From: Pegoplata infirma
Taxonomy: Eukaryota > Arthropoda > Insecta > Diptera > Anthomyiidae
NCBI GenBank assembly: GCA_963921195.1
Contig: OY992537.1
Coordinates: forward strand, 67,820,040 to 67,884,039
Direction: 5' to 3'
DNA length: 64,000 bases
The notes beneath the pieces are model-generated. The model saw only the letters and a program-made list of their open reading frames with translations, did not search any database and was not told the origin of the DNA. Positions 57,447 to 64,000 of the stretch are shown here, piece after piece (positions within the stretch are counted from its first letter, which is position 1; the number at the start of each line of letters is the position of its first letter). The position numbers and the translations under genes are program-made.

Positions 57447-58068
57447 ATTTAAGTCTTGTTCGCTGGTGAAAACCAAAAAAATAACACGGTATATAATGCA
57501 TCAATACACTTCTCTTTAATATAATAATGACTAAATATTGTCTTTAAAACAAGTAACATAAGGTCTATTTGTTTACCCAAAATTTCTTACTATTTTTAGT
57601 ACAACTGGAAAGTTTTGTTCTCTTTTTGTATTAAAAATTTCCAGCTGTAGTAAAAATAGTCAAACAGAGTAGATTGTAGTAAGGTAAACAAACAGACTTA
57701 TAATGTTTAAAAATTTCTTAATACATATTTTTTTTAAATATCTGTTTATAAATAATTTTGTAACAGATGCTCTTTTTATTAGCCATTCTTCGTTCACTCA
57801 AAGTCAGATAATGTATTTTTTAGCAAAACGGAAAAAATAAAATAAAAATCATATTTATTATGTAAATAAACACAAATCATATGCATAATTGAAGATTTTT
57901 GTGCAAAATAACCAGAAGGGTATTTGCAAAAGATAAACCCTCCAAATGTGTGTAAATATTTTGAAAATGAACAACATATTTTTGAAGCAATCCACAAAAA
58001 ATTTACCTTTACAAAAGAACTAGGGTTAGATTTGGAATTTTTCAGTTTTCGTGGGGTCTGTGGGAGAT
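57447..58068. other. No recognised feature
   Basis: AT-rich. The 104-codon minus-strand frame at 57794-58108 has no recognisable domain and runs into the next element. Confidence 0.4.
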
Positions 58069-59519
58069 CCCAGCAAAACTTTGGTAATGGGTAGTGATTA
58101 TATAACACATTACCAGGTAATGTTTATACCTTATTTGTAGCATTATTTTAGGATGTCTTACAAAACATTTGTTCCACAACGTATTATTTTAAAGTGAAAA
58201 ATAATGCATTACTAATAATTTGCTACGTAATGCATGATTATTGGAAAAAAATATTTTATATTTATTATTTCTATTTAGAAATATCAAGATATCAGCACAT
58301 AAATGTGTAAAAATTGCTCAAATGCTATTGCTGTGTTTTTTTGAACATTTAGGTGCATATATCTTGAAAAGTAATAACGATAGACCAGTTCACAGGTCAT
58401 ATTTGGACTCAGCACGTCAAAAACATTCAGAAAAATGAGTTTTGGTACCAGAATTTCAAAGACAAAAAAAATATTTTTTTTTTTCTAAGGGAAATTACAC
58501 CGCTTTTTCTTTCCTGTCACAATGTTTCTATTAATATAAAAAGTTCCAATGAAGACTCCATCCTGAAAATTTAAACTTAAGTAGTATAGGTGATTCTTAA
58601 CAACATATATTTTTTCCAAAATTTTAAAAATATCATTTTTTGAGATATAGCTCTCCAAAAATGAAGGTTAAAATCAATGACCTTTGACCTTTTTCAAAAA
58701 AATCTAGGGGAATGCCATTTTAAAGGCTGCCTCATTACCTATTATTTGCAACCTGACTGAGACCTGTAGTGTTTTTACTTTTCGAGTTATCTTTATTTAT
58801 CTCGGAACACTTTTGTCAAATATATACGATTTTGTTAATTTTCAAGACCTCATATCTCGAATACTCGAATCACCAGAAGCCTGAAAAATTGGCAAAAATT
58901 TTTTTTTGTTAAAGTAAACCCCAGTACTTAATTTCATTAAATTTGGAGTGGGTGCGGTCAACTCCTCGGTTGAATTGAGGTGTTTTAGCTCTAAACATTA
59001 AATCATGGATGACTTATATTTGGTAACATTGTGTATTATTTGAAAGTTTGAAATAATGCATTATTTTTAATTGGATGCATAATGCATTACAATAACATAA
59101 AAAATAATTATTTTATTAAAAATGTATAAGTTTAAACTAGAGATGGGCTCACGACAGGAAATTTTTAACGACACACACTCACGAGCATATTTTATCTACT
59201 TAAACTCTCTTACAATCACGTGAGTAAATTTAATACAAAATTACTTTTTCACTACTCGTAACACCTTATATATTATCTTCTGGAATGCTTTATTATTTCA
59301 TTTCTCGTAACCTATAAAATATCATATATTTTACACCTTACTCGTATTCTTCGTTATAAATTTATGACTTATTTTATACCTTACTGGTATTCTTTGTGAT
59401 AATGTGGATGCATTACTTTGAGTCTCATCGCCTGTTAAAATCATCAATGTTGCAATGTATAAAATAAGAGATCCTATACATTATTTTTTACCTTATTTGG
59501 TAATCTAAGTTTTGCTGGG
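58069..59519. mobile_element. CCCAGCAAAACTT-ended TIR element, copy 2 with extra 718 bp
   Basis: Ends as in copy 1 (6158-6848), AT on both flanks. Arms match copy 1 closely, but 58273-58990 is extra relative to copy 1 (breakpoint TTATTATTTCT then AAACATTAAATCATGG in copy 1). Confidence 0.75.
58273..58990. other. Segment present only in copy 2 of the CCCAGC element
   Basis: 718 bp flanked by CT on both sides and absent from copy 1. No terminal inverted repeats seen, so either an insertion of unknown type or ancestral sequence lost from copy 1. Contains AAATTACACCGCT at about 58490, like the end of 56738. Confidence 0.5.
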
Positions 59520-60069
59520 ATATGTACTTTGCACTATACACGCAGAAAAAAAACATGGTTGCGGTGATCATGATTTAAGAGCGTCATATTATGATTGGGA
59601 ATATGATTGTAACAATAATGTTAATATGATTGAAGGCAACAAGGAATGTTAATCATTATATGATTGCGACAATAATGGCCTAAATGTTATATAATTATCA
59701 TAATATGATTCCAGTTTAATATTTTTTTTTTTTTGTTTAAATTGAGAAAATTAATTATGCTTTAATACCACACGTTTATAGAAATTCTTCATTACTTTTT
59801 TTTTGATAAAGTTCACACCAATAATTTATTTTTTGTTTTTAAATGATGTTTTTATAAATATAAAACCATTTTTATTAATATGAGTTCAATTTAGTAGCAA
59901 CCTGCGTTTTACATCAATGATGTACAATAAACTTATGGCATCAACGATTACATTTTTGTCAGCTAACATTGAATGATTGTATAAACCATTAAGTTATTGC
60001 CAAAATAATAACATATTTGCTGCAATCATAACATATTTGTTACAAAATTAAAATTATTGTCAGCAATTA

Positions 60070-61366
60070 AGGAGTGAGATCATAAAAATGTTAACACACA
60101 TTTTTGCCTACAACTTTGGTGTAAAGCTTCCAAATTTTTTTTTTTTCGGCAGTTTACATTTTAAAAATATGTCAGTTAATAAATTAATTTACATCATGAG
60201 TTTTAATTTGCAATTTTTTACACAATGGACGATGAAAGAAAAGTGCGTTCAAAAATAATTAAATATTTTCAACAAAACCAAACATGGACATACAAAAAAA
60301 TTGCCAAAGAAACTAATGTATGCCGCCAAACAGTTTCAAAAGTGGTAAAAAGGTATCTGGAACACCTAACAATTGAAAGGAAGCCGGGAACAGGAACAAC
60401 GACTGGTTATCGTAACATTGGTAAGGCATATAAAGTTAAAAGCATCCTTAAGAGAGCTCCTAACACATCTGGCAGAAAAACAGCTCGGTTAGCCCAATGC
60501 TCAGACTTTTTTGTACGTAAAGTGAAACGTAAGGCGGGACTAAAGTCCTACAAAGTTCAAAAAGTTCCCGATAGAAACGCTTTTAAAAATTTGGAGGCCA
60601 AAACCAGAGCTAGAAAATTGAAATCAAATTTTATAAAAAAATACAACTGTTGTGTAATGGACGACGAAACTTATGTCCTGGCTGATTTTGCGCAGCTCCC
60701 TGGTCAAGAATTTTATGTTTCCGATGTTCTAGGAAATGTTGCGGAAAAATTTCGGTCAAAAAAGCAAACGAAATTCCCCAAAAAATTCCTAGTATGGCAA
60801 GCCATATGTAGCTGCGGCCAAAGAAGCCAGTCATTTGTGACATCTGGCTCTATAAACAGCGAAATTTATATCAAGCAGTGTTTGCAGAAGAGACTTCTTC
60901 CGTTCTTGAGTCAGCACAATGTATCCACTTACTTTTGGCCCGATTTAGCATCTTGTCACTACAGAAAGAAAGCGCTGGAGTGGTATAATGATAATAATGT
61001 GGTTTTTGTACCAAGAGAGGCAAATCCACCAAACTGCCCGGTGCTCAGGCCAGTGGAGAGATATTGGGCTCTTGTTAAAAAAGAATTAAAGGGCACAAAA
61101 AAGGTCTCCCAGGACATGCAAGATTTCAAACGTAGATGGATCACCTGCTCTAAAAAGGTGACAGAAACTACCATAAAAGCCTTAATGGGAGGGTTTCCGG
61201 AAAAAGTGGATAACTTTGTTCGTAGTGGTTAGAGTTCCATGCGGTTTTTTTGTTATGATTTTGTATTAAATTTTATTTAATAAAAATTTGGTTTGAAGTC
61301 TTAAAATTCAGTAGTCTGTTTTTTATTTAACTTTATGTGTGTTAACATTTTTATGATCTCACTCCT
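60070..61366 (+). mobile_element. Full-length mariner-family (DD37E) transposon with 32-bp perfect TIRs
   Basis: Ends AGGAGTGAGATCATAAAAAT plus 12 more matching bases, identical at both ends (60070-60101 and 61335-61366), TA on both sides (60068-60069, 61367-61368). One uninterrupted transposase frame inside. An AATAAA lies shortly downstream of the stop (about 61280). Perfect ends plus intact frame indicate recent insertion. Confidence 0.93.
60225..61232 (+). CDS. Tc1/mariner superfamily transposase, DD37E type, intact
   Basis: Cut-and-paste transposase of 335 residues, which binds the terminal repeats and moves the element into TA sites. Residues 1-115 are the paired helix-turn-helix DNA-binding region (TYKKIAKETNVCRQTVSKVV at 22-41; a second helical region at about 72-112 with GRKTARLAQ and the basic RKVKRKAG). 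Catalytic residues: D147 in VMDDETY, D240 in WPDLASCHY, E278 in RPVERYW, 37 residues between the last two, hence DD37E as in the mosquito-described ITmD37E group. NPPNCPVLRPVERYWA is the usual block around the last catalytic residue. Length is normal for the superfamily. The ATG at 60225 is the first in frame after the left repeat. No stop or frameshift, so it may be functional; activity is not shown by sequence alone. Confidence 0.93.
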   Translation: MDDERKVRSKIIKYFQQNQTWTYKKIAKETNVCRQTVSKVVKRYLEHLTIERKPGTGTTTGYRNIGKAYKVKSILKRAPNTSGRKTARLAQCSDFFVRKVKRKAGLKSYKVQKVPDRNAFKNLEAKTRARKLKSNFIKKYNCCVMDDETYVLADFAQLPGQEFYVSDVLGNVAEKFRSKKQTKFPKKFLVWQAICSCGQRSQSFVTSGSINSEIYIKQCLQKRLLPFLSQHNVSTYFWPDLASCHYRKKALEWYNDNNVVFVPREANPPNCPVLRPVERYWALVKKELKGTKKVSQDMQDFKRRWITCSKKVTETTIKALMGGFPEKVDNFVRSG

Positions 61367-61939
61367 TATAACACATTCAGTAAACAAAAAATGCACAAAA
61401 AACACTTTAATATTTTCGATTTGAAGTTTTTAGTTAAAATGGAAAGTTATTTTTGAACCGTACAATAAATAAATTATATAAAGTAGTTTTTTGTATATCA
61501 TTTCCTTTTGCGTTGATCCAATTTTTTAACTGAAATTGCCTTAAATATTTTAAAGAATTAATTGTAAGTGGCGTCTTTGCGACTAACTGCTTGCTGGCAA
61601 AACACTAAACTAATGAAAAAAACTGACAATGTTTGCAAAAATCAATTTTCATTAAGTTGTGATTATCTAATGATTGTTGTAATCATATAATGTTCAAATT
61701 TTTGGTGTGTCGAGAATATAATTAACTATAACATTGTTAGAACAACCATATTGTTCTTTTGGATGTAACAATTATTTTATCATGTTTGAAGGGACTATTT
61801 AATGTCTAAAACAACCACATAAATGTTTAAATATAATTTAAAAAACAATAACTTGATTGCTGCAATCATAACTTGGTTTAGAGATCATAGTATAGTTGCC
61901 GTGATCATGTCGCAACCATATTTTTTCTCTGCGTGTAGT

Positions 61940-62604
61940 AATAAAATTTTATCATTATTTTTATTAGTTTTTATAATGGGAAAATTTGTTTCCCCATAAT
62001 GAGTTACCAACGGAATGACAAAGTGAGTATACCCCCATAAATTGACCGCTAACAAAAAATACGAGTCCATAAATGTTTAGCCATCGAAAATCTTGTTAAG
62101 TTTTATGAAAATCGGAGTGATTGCGTACTTACCCTAATCAAAAATTTGCAAAATGCTCACTTTCTGTGGCTTTAATCATACTGAAAATGAAATATGAATA
62201 ACATCGTTTTAGAAAAAAAAAAAAAAATAGAGTTAAAAACGCATAAGCAGCTAATAAAATATTTAAAAGTTTATTTAAAAGGATCTAGAATGCAAAGTAC
62301 ACAAGTAATATTTGGCGTTATAGGATTAAAAGCAAACAAAATTAAACATTCCTTAAATTTAAGAAATTTAAAACGTTTAATTTTAAATTCTTATCAAAAA
62401 AGTTTTAAAAATTTATTTTGTTTTTCTTTAAAAATGTGTTATGGGCTTTCATTTCTTGTTTATATTTAAACATTAAAACTATCGCAATAAATAACAAACA
62501 CCTTCTGAAAGGTAGAAAAAAAGAGAAAAAATCCTTTATAAATACTATTATATTTCATTGCTGTTTATATATTCTTTCATTTTTTTTTTTTTGAAAATTA
62601 TATA
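61940..62604. repeat. Reversed family A fragment, then AT-rich DNA
   Basis: 61970-62110 includes AACGGAATGACAAAGTGAGT and ATACCCCCATAA in reversed family A order. The 91-codon frame at 62194-62469 is Lys-rich, without domain. Nothing else. Confidence 0.5.
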
Positions 62605-63652
62605 CTACCTCCGTCCCAAAATAATCTTAACATTTCTATATTTTGGCTGGGATTATGGAGGATTTTTTGAAAAAGCTTTGTTTTTTTTGTTAATACATAT
62701 CGGGACATATCAATAATTTACAAATTCTTTATAGCTTTGAAATTTTTCAATTCACGTGCAAAATGGATGCAATAAACTGCATCCAGATAAATGAGGCAAC
62801 TTGTTTTCGACGGTACAAACAGACCTGGTGTCCACTATGGTCTAAAAGTTGAAAATTATTTCAAAATGCGGCGTATGAAATAAGAAAATTTACGCTAGAG
62901 ACCCTTTTAACGGTTTTAATAAATGCATTATGGATGCAATAGGGACATCTTGCAAATATTTTTAATTAATTTTCTTACAGTTTTAGTACACGAGATTAGT
63001 ATAAGATTGTTTTTTTAACTTTATCTTGTATTATTTCAACTAAAACACTGCTTAATAAAATGTAAAGTTTATTTTGGGACAAAAAAATCTATAGAAATTA
63101 GTGCCTACGGTCAGTACCGTAGTACCGGGAATACCGGTATTCCCGGTTCTCGGTATTCCCGGGAATTGGTACCGGTTTCCCGGTTCTTAACTCATTCCCG
63201 GTATTCCCGGGAATACCGGTATTCCCGGTTCCGGTTCTGACGGTATTCCCGGGACTACCGGTATGTATATTTTGTAATATTTTGTACAATTAAAATTTTT
63301 TCTTTGCTTTTACCAAAAAAATACAAAACTTGTGAAAAATACCATTTCCATTTAATTTTTTGAATTTAAGAAAAAAAAGTTACATGTTTTTCAAATAATT
63401 TTACAAACACAACAAAATATTTCTGAAATACTGGCTAAATAGTGTAATTAAAATATTTTATGGTATAGTAATTTTTTGGTTTTTGAGAACCGGTACCAGA
63501 ATCAGAACCGGGAATACCGGTATTCCCGGGAATATATCTAGAACCGGGAAACCGGTACCAGAACCGGGAATACCGGTATTCCCGGGAATACCGAGAACCG
63601 GGAAATGGGGGGCACTAATAGAAATGTTAAAAATATTTCGGGACGGAGGTAG
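62605..63652. mobile_element. Stowaway-like MITE hosting the palindrome element copy 2
   Basis: Starts CTACCTCCGTCCCAAAATAA and ends with the inverted CGGGACGGAGGTAG, TA on both sides (62603-62604, 63653-63654). The CTMCCTCCGTCCC end is the Stowaway-type Tc1/mariner terminus. TIRs about 36 bp with mismatches. The right TIR is partly used as target by the 63098-63618 element. No coding. Confidence 0.8.
63098..63618. mobile_element. ACCGGTATTCCCGG palindrome element, copy 2 (521 bp)
   Basis: Starts TTAGTGCC and ends GGCACTAA, exact 6-bp duplication TAGAAA (63092-63097, 63619-63624). Arms like copy 1; short AT-rich centre without the CACT MITE. The frames read from it (63098-63289, 63483-63680) are Gly/Pro/Thr periodic translations of palindromes, not genes. 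Confidence 0.85.
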
Positions 63653-63654
63653 TA

Positions 63655-63943
63655 TTATTTTTCTGCCATATTTATTTTAAAAACCATGTTTTATACTTAT
63701 ATACATACATAATAATGTTCATATAGCTGCTTAAACTTTCAAGTACACTTTTAGTTAAAGTACTCCTTTGTACTCCAATCGGTAAGGGAATACATGTGGG
63801 ACTTGCTTTGCAAGGTTATAATAATTGAGTACAAAAAAATGATATTTTAAAATGTGTCTTAAAATAGCATTTACCTTACGATATTCTTTAAAAGATCAGG
63901 GAAAAACAGTTCCCGCTTTAAGAATTAATAATAACTCTAGATA
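63655..63943. other. No recognised feature
   Basis: AT-rich; nothing seen. Confidence 0.4.
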
Positions 63944-64000
63944 CCCGAGTAAAAATTTTTGTATGTAGCAATATATGTTCTTATATTATTCCAGATCTGT
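63944..64000. mobile_element. Left end of a CCCGAGTAAAAA TIR element, cut by window end
   Basis: TA then CCCGAGTAAAAATTTTT matches the left end at 19036. The rest lies beyond the window. Confidence 0.4.

Larger units (their letters stand above)
59539..61935. mobile_element. CACGCAGAAAAA TIR element hosting a mariner
   Basis: Starts CACGCAGAAAAAAAACATGG and ends with CCATATTTTTTCTCTGCGTG, TA on both sides (59537-59538, 61936-61937). Interior full of ATGATTG/CAATCAT and AACAATAATG motifs. Without the mariner the element is about 1.1 kb and has no frame; Tc1/mariner-like by TA target. Confidence 0.8.

Overview
This window reads as eukaryotic, transposon-rich, strongly AT-biased intergenic or intronic DNA, most likely from a brachyceran fly. 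That placement is an inference. It rests on non-LTR elements resembling the LOA, Jockey, I and RTE clades, a DD37E mariner, hAT- and Stowaway-like short elements, a Penelope-type end, and dispersed families starting TATACCCTCC and ending in a small hairpin followed by ACTTGTTTT. I found no host protein-coding gene. The only intact, full-length reading frame is a mariner-family transposase at 60225-61232.

The layout is a deep nest of mobile elements. From 1 to 1.1 kb is a head-to-head inverted tandem repeat with a unit of about 500 bp. From 2.8 to 8.1 kb are copies of a family that carries an expanding (ATTGATGAAAAAAA)n minisatellite. They are interrupted by a Penelope/retrozyme-like 511-bp tandem unit, an 8-bp-TSD hAT-like element and a CCCAGCAAAA-ended element. 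From 9 to 17 kb are fragments of the TATACCCTCC family, CACGTG-rich repeats and foldback elements. From 17.46 to 19.87 kb is a hAT-like element, with perfect 8-bp target duplications, filled with a palindromic minisatellite. From 20 to 23 kb are a tRNA-derived sequence and a decayed Jockey-like LINE. From 27.2 to 31.2 kb is a LOA-like LINE with its 5' end, 3' end and target-site duplication recognisable but most of its RT domain deleted; a hAT-like element and two copies of one short TIR element are nested in it. From 31.8 to 36.3 kb there is more of the minisatellite family. From 38.85 to 43.74 kb is a four-level nest containing a 5'-truncated RTE-like LINE with a 15-bp target duplication. 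From 45 to 63.7 kb is a series of TIR/foldback elements, many with clear target duplications (TA, 3-bp TTA/TAA, 6-bp, 8-bp), and an intact mariner inside another TIR element.

The best material is the set of well-bounded non-autonomous elements. They include two oppositely oriented 1.2-kb CACTGTGC foldbacks with 3-bp duplications, two ACCGGTATTCCCGG palindrome elements with 6-bp duplications, and the hAT-like element carrying the palindromic minisatellite. Insertion order can be read directly from interrupted copies. Element boundaries were placed by eye from terminal repeats and flanking duplications. Superfamily names rest on those signatures and on motif recognition, not on database searches.
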